64,000 bases of DNA. It comes from Neoscytalidium dimidiatum (taxonomy: Eukaryota; Ascomycota; Dothideomycetes; Botryosphaeriales; Botryosphaeriaceae). Location of the stretch: positions 4,588,001-4,652,000 of the forward strand of contig CM074695.1 in NCBI GenBank assembly GCA_037367355.1. The letters are read 5' to 3'. The notes under the pieces were generated by a model, which saw nothing but the letters and a program-made list of their open reading frames with translations, searched no databases and was not told the origin of the DNA. The translations under genes were made by a program, and so were the position numbers. The stretch's first letter is position 1. Each line of letters opens with the position of its first letter. Shown piece by piece: positions 23,513 through 34,785 of this stretch.

Positions 23513-26500
23513 GAACGGATCGCGGGCCATTGTGCTGCACGATTCTTATAGTTACCGCTGGGACCTGGGGTTCTGGGGACTCGAACAAGGACCATCTCAG
23601 AGAGATACAGCTAGCTGCTAAGGGCTCGTCCTCCAGTCGAACCTTGCAGAAGAAGCTTGGGCAGGCCTCTACCGTAATTGCTATCCAAACGAGAGCATGA
23701 AGCTGACCCCAGCATGCTTAAAGAGTCATCGGTCGATCCGTTTTGAGTCTGGGGTGCGCATTATATGAAATCTCCACCGCACGACCACCGCACCGGCCAC
23801 CAACACCAACTCTGCCCGATTCTGGAAACCGAGCATCTCAAACAACTCAGCGCCACGCATTGGCATACAGAACTAGACGATCGCTCCGCAACGCTTATAC
23901 CATCGCTTAATACTCATTCTGCTTCATTTATTTACTCTTCGCTGCGCGGTTAGGAAGCGATATCACCGTTGTATTGTCAGGCGTGCGATAGTACATCGCT
24001 GCGTCGCAGATCCCACTTAAAGGAAAAGGGGAGATGGTCTTCGCTTGTTCACCGCAACCCCGCGCTACGCGCTGCACCGCCTCCGTCGAGGCCATTTCCT
24101 TCGCATCTCCCATTTCTGTTCTGGGCCACTCTCTCTGATCACATGCTTTTCGCGATTCCCCTTTTTTGTGGCTCATGCTCTACTACTTTTAATACCATTG
24201 GCCACGGCCACCTCCTTCCTTTGCAGTTTGCAGGATCTCCGTACGGAGTTTCACTTTACGCTTTTCTCTCCCGCGAGCGCATGCTCACAGCTTCTCCTAC
24301 GTCACATCACTCTCTGATCTTTCTTATTACTGTCTCTATCTTACGAACGTAGCCATGAGCATATACAGAATTCCAAAACTCATGCATACGCAAAACCTGC
24401 TTCCCGTCGCCTCTCTCTCGCACCCGCGTGCCGCGCATCCTCCAAAGTGCCACATCCCCATCCATCTACTTACCAAAACAGCAGCCCACCCCCCCCTTCG
24501 CTCGACCATTCCGACAGTGTCCTCAACCACCTCTCGTCAGCAATCTCATCTATCGCACACGATCGACAGCGCCACCGCCCAATCAACGGTGTCCGGCCCA
24601 TCACCTGCTCCGCCACCGAATGGGGCCAAAGTCTATGTACTACCGTCAGCCGCTAAAAAAACGATTATAGAAACACTGCTATGTTCGAAGAAAGAAAGAA
24701 AAAAGAAAAGTAGTGACTCGCGACTGTTCGCATCAAGGCGGCGAGCTTCCCGCCTCCGCGCGCTAACATGTCATGCCATTCGCGTGTTTCGGCTCATCGT
24801 TGAGGCGGAGGCGTGAGGCTGGTGCGAAGGAAGAAGGGAGGGGGAGGAGGAGGAGGAGAAGAACAAAAAAAAAAAAAAAAGCAAACATGGCGAAATCTTT
24901 CCGCGGACGGAGGGAGGATCGTGGCGCCACCCACCTCCACCTCCACCTCCACCTCCGCAGATTGAAAAGAACGCGGGTGTGGCTGAGGGCTAGTGGGGTG
25001 TGTGTGCGTGTGCGAGTGCGAGTGGGAGAGCGCAGCGCTGTTCACGTCGGCCAGTTGTGGGATCAACCGCGTTCGCAGGCGGTTGCCTGCCCTTGACTGC
25101 CTGTGACCCGCGGGGGGGGGGGGAAAGGATCCTGGCGCCTGCTTGTCGGACTTGCGCGACGGAGGACTCGTCGCTCAGTGCTTTTCAAGGGGAGGCCTCA
25201 GACGTGGCGGTCGCGCGTGCCTCGACTTCCAGACAAATGCGCGGCACGGTAAGGGGCCGCGCAGCTGTCCGCTCGTTTGAGATCCTGGCATTGGGCGTTG
25301 GCATCGACGGATTCGTTCGCCTTGAGTAGAATATATGGCCGTTGCGCTCGAAGTATAGGCTAAGGGGGGTGAGCATTGACTATGCGACGGATATCAGTGA
25401 AGGTAAGGCGGTCTGCGAAGTGCTCCTACACGAAGTACACGCCAACTCCCTCGGGCGCTGTTACCTGGGATTTGACCTTGAGAAGCGCAGCTGTATCGCA
25501 ATAAAGCGTTTGAGCCAGGACCTTGACACCATAAAGGGGTATCTAGCAGCTATGATTATCACGTGTCTGAATCACAGTGCACGTGAGACGGCGGGTGCGA
25601 AGCTCACAGACTTCTCGAGGTGGTTGTATGAAGAGGAGATGTGGGATGGCGGGAGGCAAGAGACTGATCGAAGCACAAAGATGATAGGGGCATCATCGAC
25701 GAGTGTGCAGCGCAAGCTGACTCAGTGGCGATGAATCCTGGTGCGCTGAAGTGGAGGAGGTGAGCAGCGACCTGAACGTCGCCCCGTGTGGACTGCATAG
25801 ATAGTCGTCCATCGTTTCCATAGGAATGCACAGTATCCAATGACTTCCTAATCTTCAGCATCAAAGGGCAGCGCCCTTCATTCAGCTAATATCTCCCCCC
25901 TACATATCTCGTCCACTGAGGGCTCGATATAGGGTTGCACGCAGCCGACAGGCTAACACGGAGCAAGCGGACCCTGGACCCCCAACACCCGGCCCGAAGG
26001 GCGACCGCCCCCGATGGCGTCCCGACCCGTGTCTGTTCGTCATCCGCCGCGCACACTTGTCGGCCGGGGCGAGCGTGACAGCTGCCAGAAACCGGAATTT
26101 CCGTCGACCCTCCTTTCCGCATTCCGCGTCCTCTGCAGCGGCTAGCCGTCGCCCTCCTTCCCCGAGACACCCATACATAGCTGAAGGCATATAGAAATCT
26201 AGAAGCATCGCACGCATGAAGAGCCCCGTTCACGAGGCGTACAAGGGGAAAAAAAAAAGAGAGAGTAAAAAAAAAAGCAAGCAATCCGTACACGCTTTTT
26301 GGCGAGATGACGCAGGAGGAGGCGGTGGAGGTGGAGGCACCGCCCTACGCCCATACATCCCCTTAAGCGCTAACCGCCACCGCCGGGCACCAGAAGGACA
26401 AAAGAAAGAAAGAAGAAAAAGAAATATATATTTAAAAAAAAAAAAGGTGGAACGGTTCGTCGCTTACCGCATCCGTCTTAGCTGTGAGGCTTCGCCTCGC

Positions 26501-28284
26501 CATTCGCGCGGTGCGTGCGATCGAATATCGGCGCCCGTCCACGCCCAGACAAGGGCGATGGCTGCGCGGTGCGATGTGCTGCATGCAAGGCGTAGTCGGG
26601 AAATGCGGGTCATTATTGAGACTGGTCGTTAGCCTCGCGTGGGAGAGAAGGAGACGGAAGGGGGCGTCGTCAGCGTCAGTGAGGTCTTCTGGCCTGCCGC
26701 TGCGCCGCCTTCAGCACGTGTTTTGCGGGCGGCGGTCCGATTAAGAAGAGGACCGGTGGGCGAGCGTGCGACACTGGCGGCAGCGGCGGCGGCGGCAGTG
26801 GACGCGGACGGGAGGGAGGGAGGGAGACTGTGCGGACGGAAAGACCGGCCGGGCACGGTTATTTTTTTTTTTTCCTTCTTTTTTATTTCCCTCTCGCATT
26901 GCGATTCACCGACGCTCTGGCTGCCGGCAATTGCTCAGATCGGTTCTCGGAAAGGGCGAGAGATACGAGGGGGATCCGACGGAGGAAAGTAGGCTCGTCA
27001 ATCATGAGTATGGGTCGGAGGATCGTGCTAGCGGAGGAAGTTCCGGGGGGATTTCAGCTGGAAGTGGGTGGGGTCTTATTGGGCGGGCGGAAGCAGAGTG
27101 GGGGACAAAGGGATCGGCGAGATGTGAAGGAGGTATACGCAGGGGAAGGAAGTAAGTTAAGTGGTGGTGGGCGTTAGCGGGGGCTGACGGAAAGCTCGCC
27201 TATTCGTTCGGCTCACGGGGAGGACCAGGTACATGCGGTTCCGCCGCCCGCTGTTGGGTGTCGCTGGTGGAGAGACCGAAGCACATCACACTGCTTTCGT
27301 CGTTATACTTTGGCGGCATGCCCGTCCTCGCTGATCAGATACGAGATGCTGTGATCTGGTGCCTGCACGGCACGATTGGGGTGACGAAAAGTGTGCGAGA
27401 AGTGCGCAGGATGTGCACAGGTGGGTGTGGTGAGGACGCAGGACTCCCCGTTGGCACCCAATCCTCCCCCCCCGCTCTAAGATGCGGATCACGGCGGGCT
27501 GGCCTCGAATCCTTCCCCGCGCCGCAAACGAGCTGTCGGGCACGGCGGAGCAACGAACCTGCTCGACGTCGATCGCGAGCGGGTGGAAGGCCGGATGATC
27601 TCCAGGCACTGCTCCATCGGGCCTGATGGCTACTGCAACAGGCAAAGCTGCAGGCGCAAAGCGCCTGGATTGGTGCTGCGCGAAGGCCCGACTCCATGGC
27701 TTCGAGCCCAAAGAGTCGACCGCCACATGCACCGGTCGGAAGCTCGCTATTCCTTCTGCAGCAGCCATGTCCGCCGGAACCGTTACAGGCGAAGGGTCCC
27801 TGAGAGACTCAGGCTCCGCTCCGCCATCCGAACTTACGCCATTGACGCCCAATCCTGATCGCCCTGCGAGAAAGACCTGACCAGCTGTGGCTTGTTGTTG
27901 TTGTTGGACCCTTGTCCACCTCTCTCTCTCCCTTGTGCCGTGCGACGACTCGTTGCAGCCGTTTATTTAGACAGCCCGTACTACCCGCCCGTTTGACTTT
28001 CCATTGTCAGGGTCCCCTCCGCAATCCTCGAACACCACCACTCATACTCATCCTCTCTGCCACCCCAGATGGTCTCTGCTTTCCACCTCCCGCCGGCCTG
28101 ATCTCGAGTCCTACCGAAACAACCGTCCGAGCTCGTTCCTCTCTACCTGGAGTCGAAGTCGTCGTAGCATCCCCAACCCACGCTGCGTTCATGGCCCGCT
28201 TCCTATCGAAGCTCTCGTCGCGCGTGACGACCATCCGCTACTGGTTGCGAGCCGCCGGCAACGGCGCAGGCCACATCGTCGAGG
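23513..28284. other. Long gene-poor region (4.8 kb)
   Basis: No gene can be supported here. Visible content includes A tracts at about 24866-24880 and 26430-26445, a G run at about 25111-25122, (GGA)n at 24836-24861, (GT)n-like sequence at 24994-25025 and GC-rich stretches from 25080 to 27600. A frame at 27626-27880 reads like a small protein but has no family match that I know. The final 300 bases, with CCACC/CTCTC words, are probably the leader of the rhodopsin-like gene. Confidence 0.4.
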
Positions 28285-29773
28285 ATGGTTCTTGGCCCTC
28301 TGGCGACTGTTCTACCCGCGATATGGATTTCTTCGACATTGGCCTGCGCGATAGTGACCCTCCGTATCTACACCCGAACCTTTCTTGTAAGGAGCCTCGG
28401 CTGGGATGATTTCGCCATGTTCATGGCCGTTATTTCTTCCCTCGGACTGTCCTTGATCTGGTCATTTCGTAAGCAGCCGACTTTCTACTTTCGACTGTCA
28501 CCTCCTCACGAGAACCCGTCACTGACGCATTCTCGCTCCAGAACTCCCCCACGGACTGGGGCTGCCACTTGCCTCAACACCACCACAATACATGGAAATC
28601 AACGTTAGGATAACCTGGGCCGGACTTTTCCCTTACTACGCCGCTCTCTCCTTGGTCAAAATCTCTGCCCTACTGCAGATGCTCCGCATCTTCCCGATTC
28701 CACGCGTACGGAGCTCCTGCCTCATCCTGTTAGCTTTCGTATTCCTGTTCGGCATCTGGACTCTCATTTCCGCCCTCATCACTTGCCAGCCTTTGGCGTA
28801 CATGTGGAACAAATCCATCCCGGGCGGCCATTGCATCGATCCCTTTCCCATTTTCTACGCCAATGCCGGTGTCAACATCGCCACCGACGTCCTCATCACC
28901 CTTCTTCCTCTTCGGATCCTTTCACGCCTTCGCCTCACCCTCGGCCAAAAGCGCGGACTCACGGCCGTCTTCGCGCTCGGACTGCTGTAAGTACCACGCC
29001 AACTTTCGGGGTCGCTCTTTTTTTTTTTTTTTGGATCAATTTTGGACATGGGACATACCCTGCCGCCCCGGGCAGTCGTCCACACCTTTCCCTCCAGCCA
29101 TCCATCATCATCCACAACCCACACCAAATCAAATCACAGAAACAACTAACAAAACGCCCACAGCGCAGCCATTCCTTCAATCCTCCGCCTCCAATCCCTC
29201 ACGGCCCTGCACCGCGCCCGCCACCCGACCACCCAACACCTGACCAAACCCCTCATCCTTACGACGGCCGAGACCAACGCCACCATCATCCTCGCCTGCA
29301 TCCCCTCCCTCGGCCCCGTCCTCTCCCGCCTGCGCTCCCGCCTGCGCCGCCTCGCCGGCCGCGACCAGCACCCGCCCCGCCGGCCCTCCGACCTCAGCAT
29401 GGCGCTCTCCGTCTCGACGACGCTCAAGCACCGCGCCGACGCGCACCCGGGCGACGAAGTCGTGCTGTGGCCGACGGCGGCGATCAAGCATTGCGGCAGC
29501 GGTGGCATCGTCGTGTGCAGGCGCGAGTCCGACTTCAGCGACCTGACGGACCTGGCCGAGTTCGCCGGGTTCGCGGGGCTGGCGGGGCGGCCGGACGAGG
29601 ACGGTGGCGATGGGGTAGAGGAGGCGCGGTGGCGGAGGGGTGCGGTGGGGGATAGGTGGGTGCGGCCGGATACGGGGAGCACGGTTGTCGGTTGCGGCGA
29701 TGATGGTGATGAGGGCCGGGACGACGATGGCGTTTCGGTTGGGCGCGCGTCGAGCACGATTGGGATTGTTTGA
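28285..29773 (+). CDS. Fungal rhodopsin-like 7-TM integral membrane protein
   Basis: Three exons, 28285-28468, 28542-28986 and 29164-29773, join in phase to 412 residues. The family is the fungal-specific rhodopsin-type domain, also related to PTH11-like receptors. Membrane helices are visible at VLPAIWISSTLACAIVTLRIY, WDDFAMFMAVISSLGLSLIW, WAGLFPYYAALSLVKISALLQ, LILLAFVFLFGIWTLISALIT, INIATDVL-type helix NVNIATDVLITLLPLRIL region, a helix ending FALGLL, and TTAETNATIILACIPSL. The signature Cys of CQPLAYMWNK and the HCIDPFPIFYANAG stretch are present. The C-terminal 100 residues are polar and acidic (DEDGGDG, GDDGDEGRDDDG). Most members have unknown ligands. The start at 28285 is chosen because the first helix follows directly. 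The second intron is unusually long (177 bases) and T-rich. Confidence 0.88.
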
Positions 29774-30605
29774 TTGATTTTTGGCCTTCTCTTTTCTTTT
29801 TTTTTTTCTTTTTTTTGGTTTGCGAATGTGTGACGTGTAGAGACCATATACACACTCATGACGACGGCGACGTCGACGGCGGCTATACTCTGCTTTTTGT
29901 TGTTTTTTTCTCTTCCCTTTCGTTCTTGGTGGATACAAAAAGCCTCCTCTTTCTCTTTTCGAGCGGGCGTCTTGTATGTATATATGTATAGCGACGTCCC
30001 ACTTACCTGCAGCAACGACTGAAAATTATTTCCGGTTTCTTGTCTCACTCTAATCCCTGCTCCTCCTTCTGCGGAGAATTTTCTTTTTCCACTCAATATC
30101 ATCGTAATATCGGAATCCTTCATGTCCTTTATTATTATAGTTATCCGAAGGCATTACGCAAGACATATTCATCTCGAACATTCGAGGACCGAGTAAAAGG
30201 CAAAGTGAGCAACGAAAGGAGAGGTTGTCAGTGGTAGTTGATGCTGGGTGTTCGTCGGCCTCGACTTTATTCATGGGTGGTGAGCAGGGGTCAGCTGCTT
30301 ATACAAGCCAGTAGCCTGCTTGGATTTCAAAGATTTTGGTATGGCAGGTTCGCCAGTCTGTTCGCGCGCCTTCTGAGACGCTGGGTGTGAGGGTTGCGGG
30401 GCAAAAGAAGTCGCACAGATGAGACGAGTAGTCGCCGCGCCCCAGGCCCATGCTCGTCCGTCCTATTCGTCCGCGTTACTTATCGGCGATGTCATCATAT
30501 CAGCCTCACCTCCGGCCCGCCGCGTCCACTCTCCACGCACCCCATCATTCTTTTTCCTTTTCTTCCTTTTTTTTTTCCCCCTCCTTCCTCCACAAAATCG
30601 TCGCC
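29774..30605. other. Intergenic region, no gene seen
   Basis: T-rich tracts (29798-29818, 29907-29915) fit the 3' region of the rhodopsin-like gene. The last 150 bases are rich in C and T (30530-30600), fitting the leader of the gene at 30606. Confidence 0.4.
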
Positions 30606-31898
30606 ATGACTGCGCAGGACGCGGCAGCCTCCCCCTTCTTCCGCCTCCCGCGCGAGCTCCGCGACGAAGTCTACAGCCACCTCCTCGCCCCGCACCACTT
30701 CCGCGTCGCGATCCCCAGCGCCGATGACGACGACGACGACGACGACGCCGACGCCGACGCCGACGCCGACGACGACGAGGCCGACATCGAGTACCGCTAC
30801 GACCTGCGCCTGCTGCGCGTCAGCCGGCAGGTGCACGACGAGGCGCGGGCCGTGTTCCGGCGGCTGAACACGTTCGCGCGCATCGAGACGCCGTGGCCGG
30901 AGGCGCGGCAGCACATCGCGGACGAAGGGCGCGTGCCCATCGTCGCGTCGGGCCCGCAGGCCGCGCGCTTCGCCGCCGCGCACCTGCACGTCCACATCGA
31001 GGCCTACCAGTACGCCTTCGGCGGCCGCGGCGGTGGCGGCGGCGGTGGCGGCCACACCCACCACCTCGTCGTCCTGGCCGACCACCTGCCGCGCTTCTGC
31101 CGCATGTGGTTCTACTCGGACGTCAGCCACCCGGGCCTGAACCAGCACCTGCGCCTGGTCCTGACGCTGCGGGATCCGTACGCGGGGGAGGGGGAGGGGG
31201 AGGGGGAGGAGAAGCCGCTGCCGGCGGCGCTGAAGCGCCGGCTGCTGGAGCCGTTCGGCGCGATCAAGGAGCTGCACGACATGCGCGTCGAGGGGCAGGG
31301 GGACGCGGCGCTCGAGAAGGCGGTGCGCGACGCCCAGGCCGCGCCGTACAGGACGCCCGAGGAGTGCTTGGACGAGGCCACGCGCCTGAAGGACGAGGGC
31401 AACGCCGCGCTGCGCAAGGGCCGGTTCCGGGACGCCCTGCGCCTGTACGAGCGCGCGTTCGGGGCCGTGCACATCGTCGTGTCGGGCCGCCGGCGCTCCA
31501 TCTGGGGCAACGCCTACTTCGAGACGCACCTGCGGTCGGGCCGGTACGAGTCGCAGTACGCGCAGCTGGTGCGGCTGGTCCTGAGGGTCAAGCTGGTCGC
31601 GAACACCGTCATGGCGTACCTGAAGATGGGGAACTACAGGATGGCCAAGTTCTGGGGCATGCGCAGCATACGGCTCATGCGCGAGGGGATGGGGATCGAG
31701 AACGACGATGACGACGAACCCATGCTGGGCTTTGCTGCGGCGAATGAGATGGGAAAGATATACTACCGGACTGGATTGGCCTGTCGAGAACTGGACGAGA
31801 AGGAGCAGGCGCGGAAGCTGTTGCGTATTGCGGCTCAATATCTGCCTAGGGATTCTCAGGTTCAGGCAGCGCTGGCTTCTGTGGCTTTGAGAATATAA
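30606..31898 (+). CDS. F-box-like/TPR protein
   Basis: Single exon, 430 residues from ATG 30606 (CGCCATGACT). Residues 10-30 (SPFFRLPRELRDEVYSHLL) are the F-box-like or 2EXR-type start found in many fungal proteins. A pure acidic run of about 23 residues follows (DDDDDDDDADADADADDD), coded by GAC/GCC repeats. Residues 75-160 contain LRVSRQVHDEARAVF, typical of the same superfamily. A Gly run (about residues 141-149) and a Gly/Glu run lie before the second half. TPR-like helices are then seen at RLKDEGNAALRKGRFRDALRL and, near the end, KIYYRTGLACRELDEKEQARK. It probably links a target to other proteins, but no partner can be inferred. The opposite-strand 506-codon frame is a GC-driven shadow. 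Confidence 0.8.
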   Translation: MTAQDAAASPFFRLPRELRDEVYSHLLAPHHFRVAIPSADDDDDDDDADADADADDDEADIEYRYDLRLLRVSRQVHDEARAVFRRLNTFARIETPWPEARQHIADEGRVPIVASGPQAARFAAAHLHVHIEAYQYAFGGRGGGGGGGGHTHHLVVLADHLPRFCRMWFYSDVSHPGLNQHLRLVLTLRDPYAGEGEGEGEEKPLPAALKRRLLEPFGAIKELHDMRVEGQGDAALEKAVRDAQAAPYRTPEECLDEATRLKDEGNAALRKGRFRDALRLYERAFGAVHIVVSGRRRSIWGNAYFETHLRSGRYESQYAQLVRLVLRVKLVANTVMAYLKMGNYRMAKFWGMRSIRLMREGMGIENDDDDEPMLGFAAANEMGKIYYRTGLACRELDEKEQARKLLRIAAQYLPRDSQVQAALASVALRI

Positions 31899-32356
31899 TC
31901 GAAAATGTGTGTAAAACACGACCAAACCGTTGTAGGCTAACCTTTGGCTTTGGCTCACGCATTGGACCCCGTCACTCCATCTCAGTAGCCGCAGCGCCAT
32001 TGCTGATGTTGTCACTCATGGCTCTCGAGAGAGAGATATGGTAGCACATGCTACCTATTTCTACCATACAGGCTCGGCTACAGGGCCGTCCTGCTTCCAA
32101 CGCTGTTGCAACCAAGATATTGCAAGCAGGAAGTGCTCAAATTAAAAACAGTTCCACGACCTGGTTCACCTTCGTTCTGCCTGTTTTTAGGTGGGTAAGG
32201 ACAAAGACTTCACGCAGTACGCCTCTACGTTGGTCGACCTCGGTGAGCTCGGGCGTGAGACATGGAGTAGGTGCCCGTCACTTGGGCTTAAGTGTGCTCC
32301 AGGTTGAACGCCGTCCAGGGCTACGTTATTACACGACATCAAGAAGAAAGTTCATT
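31899..32356. other. Convergent intergenic region
   Basis: About 460 bases lie between two convergent genes. I see no further gene and no clear terminator beyond A/T-rich words just after the stop at 31898. Confidence 0.4.
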
Positions 32357-33991
32357 TCAATTCCGTTCCACTCTCCCACCAAACGTTACGAAAGCTATAG
32401 CGCAGCACTCAGCTTTCTGTTCGTAGAAAGCTTCAATGTCACTCTCCTCCACAGCATTCGCAATTTCAACTTTAGCTGCCGCATTGTGCAGATCCATCAA
32501 GGTGTCAGCCAAGACCGTCACAGCGTTACGGCATATGCGACCCTCTAGCCAGATTTGCAGTTGGTCCGCATCATGCCGAAGATTTGATGGACGGGACTTG
32601 CGAATGGTTAACCGATTCGAACATCTCTTGAAGAAACTGCGTTGAAGCTCGGCCTTGGTTTTGTCGAAAGAGCCAACTCTGTTGCGGCGTGTATTGAGCC
32701 CTAGCTGGAGGAGCTCATTGCGGTAAACGTCGTGAGCGAGTGGATCAAAGTCCCACATCTTCAAGATCCACTCCTGCATCTCTAAAAACCGGTGTGGTTC
32801 TTTGAGTAAAGAACAGTCAAGGCGTGTTGAGACACTATCGGCATTGCCACGACGAACTAAAGACATCCTGATTGCTTCCTCTGCCTCTATTGTCCGCGAA
32901 GGCCATCGCTGAGGTTCCGCCACAGGCTTGTCTTCGTGGTGCGACGAGTTAGATGCGATCGCGAGCTCTTGGGTAGAGTCTACCTCGGTCGGGCTACCTG
33001 GGATAATCCCTTGAAAGACGGTCCTGGAGATTATCTTGACGGGTCGATCGGAACATTCTGTTAAGGCTTCCGTTGCTTTGCGTTTCCGGGGACGAGCCAG
33101 ATGGTCTGCGTCCTTTAACAGATGAGCTTCGGTAATGGGTTGTGGAGTATTCCGCCAAATAAGCTCCGTTCGCTTGGAAGATGTTTCGTCCTCGGAGTCA
33201 CATCGATCCAGCAGTAGTTGCTTTGCGCGGCTCGGGGACGTCGGAGGTGGTCGACTGCATGCGGCATCGTAGGGTGGAGGGTCATTGTCGAGGAACGGAT
33301 TCCAGGTTGCGTTTTGTTGGGTGCTCTCGTTGCAGGGGTACTGCTCCCAGTTGTTCACAGCGCCGTGACAGCCCTGATACATATGGGACAAGTCAAGCTT
33401 TGGGGTTGCTAGCCAGCCGGCTTGGATGCTCATGTTGATCGTCCGAATGCACTCGATAGCCGAAGGATCTAAAAGATAGACGTCTAAGCTTTTTCGATTC
33501 GCCAGCATCCGCCAGTGCAATAGCAGCTGACTAGGGAGGGCCTCCAGAGCCGTGTCCATTTCCCTTGATAACTTAGGCATTACGGCATATGCGGCACATC
33601 CAAGTTCCATCGATACGCAGAGGACGTCGTCGGCACTCTGAAGACCATCTTTCTTTAAATGTTCAGTGGTGATACGTGGGATGTCTCTAGCTTTGATGAC
33701 ATTAGGCTTGAGCTGTAGCTTCTCGACAGGTATGACCAGATACATGTCTTTCACGTTCCTCGAGTTCCTGCGCGTGAGGGGTGCATGGAGATGGATCAAG
33801 AATTTCCGCTTGGTTTCGACATCGCGACCGATAAACAGGGTAAGCTTGGCCTTAAGCCCTTCTACCGCCGCAGAAAAGCGTCCAATGTGATGATATTTCC
33901 CAGAAACCGGGTCCTTCGATCCAACCAAAGCATTCTGTGCCAGCACCTCCTCCAGCATCCCATCAAGAATCTTCGGTCGGAGATACGACAT
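32357..33991 (-). CDS. Unrecognised fungal protein with PPPY motif (paralogue A)
   Basis: I do not know the function. The single-exon frame gives 544 residues. The N-terminal half (1-235) looks folded: KLTLFIGRDVETKRKFLIHLHAPL, VKDMYLVIPVEKL, GLQSADDVLCVSMELGCAAYAVMP, LLLHWRMLANRKSL. It ends with WNPFLDNDPPPYDAA at about residue 230, which holds a PPxY motif (PPPY), the type bound by WW domains. A disordered, charged middle follows with a basic patch (RPRKRKA). The C-terminal part is helical (EWILKMWDFDPLAHDVYRN, QIWLEGRICRNAVTVLADTL). The gene at 45700-47307 shares this layout and these motifs. No signal peptide or membrane segment is seen, so it is probably nuclear or cytosolic. Confidence 0.75.
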   Translation of the reverse strand: MSYLRPKILDGMLEEVLAQNALVGSKDPVSGKYHHIGRFSAAVEGLKAKLTLFIGRDVETKRKFLIHLHAPLTRRNSRNVKDMYLVIPVEKLQLKPNVIKARDIPRITTEHLKKDGLQSADDVLCVSMELGCAAYAVMPKLSREMDTALEALPSQLLLHWRMLANRKSLDVYLLDPSAIECIRTINMSIQAGWLATPKLDLSHMYQGCHGAVNNWEQYPCNESTQQNATWNPFLDNDPPPYDAACSRPPPTSPSRAKQLLLDRCDSEDETSSKRTELIWRNTPQPITEAHLLKDADHLARPRKRKATEALTECSDRPVKIISRTVFQGIIPGSPTEVDSTQELAIASNSSHHEDKPVAEPQRWPSRTIEAEEAIRMSLVRRGNADSVSTRLDCSLLKEPHRFLEMQEWILKMWDFDPLAHDVYRNELLQLGLNTRRNRVGSFDKTKAELQRSFFKRCSNRLTIRKSRPSNLRHDADQLQIWLEGRICRNAVTVLADTLMDLHNAAAKVEIANAVEESDIEAFYEQKAECCAIAFVTFGGRVERN

Positions 33992-34248
33992 GCAGTCAGC
34001 GGTTATGACAGTAATGGTTCCTAAACTACGCGGGCATTAGCCAGTAGCTCTCGTAGGTCAAGGAAGGGGGGGAAACGCATGGAAGACAGAATAAACAGTG
34101 GATAACTTTCTTATTAGTTGCTCAGCAATCTACTTGCATGTAACCAGAGGGTTTTCTTAGCCTGTTAGAAGACTGCACGGTTGGGAAATGAAAACAAACG
34201 GATTTGCTGCTAGGTCCGCTACCGGAAACGAGAAGAGCCTGCACTACG

Positions 34249-34289
34249 GCCGACGGCCTTTTAGCAAAACGCGGAAGGCCGTCAGGCCG
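34249..34289. repeat. GC-rich inverted repeat
   Basis: GGCCGACGGCCTT (left arm) faces AAGGCCGTCAGGCC (right arm) across a loop of about 14 bases. The arms pair over about 13 bp with a single bulged base. It could form a hairpin, but no gene end lies next to it. Confidence 0.6.
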
Positions 34290-34665
34290 GCCAGACTGTC
34301 ACGTCCTCGCGTCTTGCGAAGTACCAACACTGCAACGGACCTACTGCCACGAAGCCGAGCGGGGACGACGTAGGTAAACTACGACCTAACCGCACGAACA
34401 ACGCGAGGAGCTGGCACAACGTTGGCTTGGTAGTCACGGGGCGAGCCGGGCGGCGACCAGAGACGAGCGCGGGGAGATTTTAGGGTTCAATGCAGCATCA
34501 GAAGAAGAAGGATTTGGCGGAGAGGGAAGTGGGTGTTGCAAGATGGGTTGGATAATACGTTAGAACGGAGAAGTGATGACGGGTGGGGTGACCATCGGCG
34601 ATAGATAAGGTTTTTCCGGCGCTAAGCCCGGCCCGACTAGCGCCGAGCCTCCTGGCGTACCTCTT

Positions 34666-34785
34666 CTTCCGCCTTATTTATTACGAATCTTAGAAAATAT
34701 AAGCCTTTAAACTCGGAAAATAAAAGAAAAATCGTATAGAAAAAACTTTCGTAGAAGCTATATCGATCCTCCTTAGAATACACGT
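34666..34785. repeat. AT-rich island
   Basis: About 120 bases that are markedly AT-rich (TTATTTATTACGAATC, AAAATATAAGCC, GAAAATAAAAG), embedded in GC-balanced sequence. The composition fits a mutated (RIP-like) repeat fragment or a small non-autonomous element. No terminal repeats could be confirmed. Confidence 0.4.

Noticed and set aside
25342..25734. 130-codon + strand frame
   Set aside because: It looks partly protein-like but matches no family I know and has no good start context.
27286..27880. Overlapping open frames on both strands (188 codons - and 84 codons +)
   Set aside because: The 84-codon + frame reads a little like protein, but there is no family, no splice support and GC-driven openness; not enough to call a gene.
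30495..32015. 506-codon open frame on the - strand
   Set aside because: Shadow of the F-box/TPR gene, made of RRRQ/VVGV-type low-complexity sequence.
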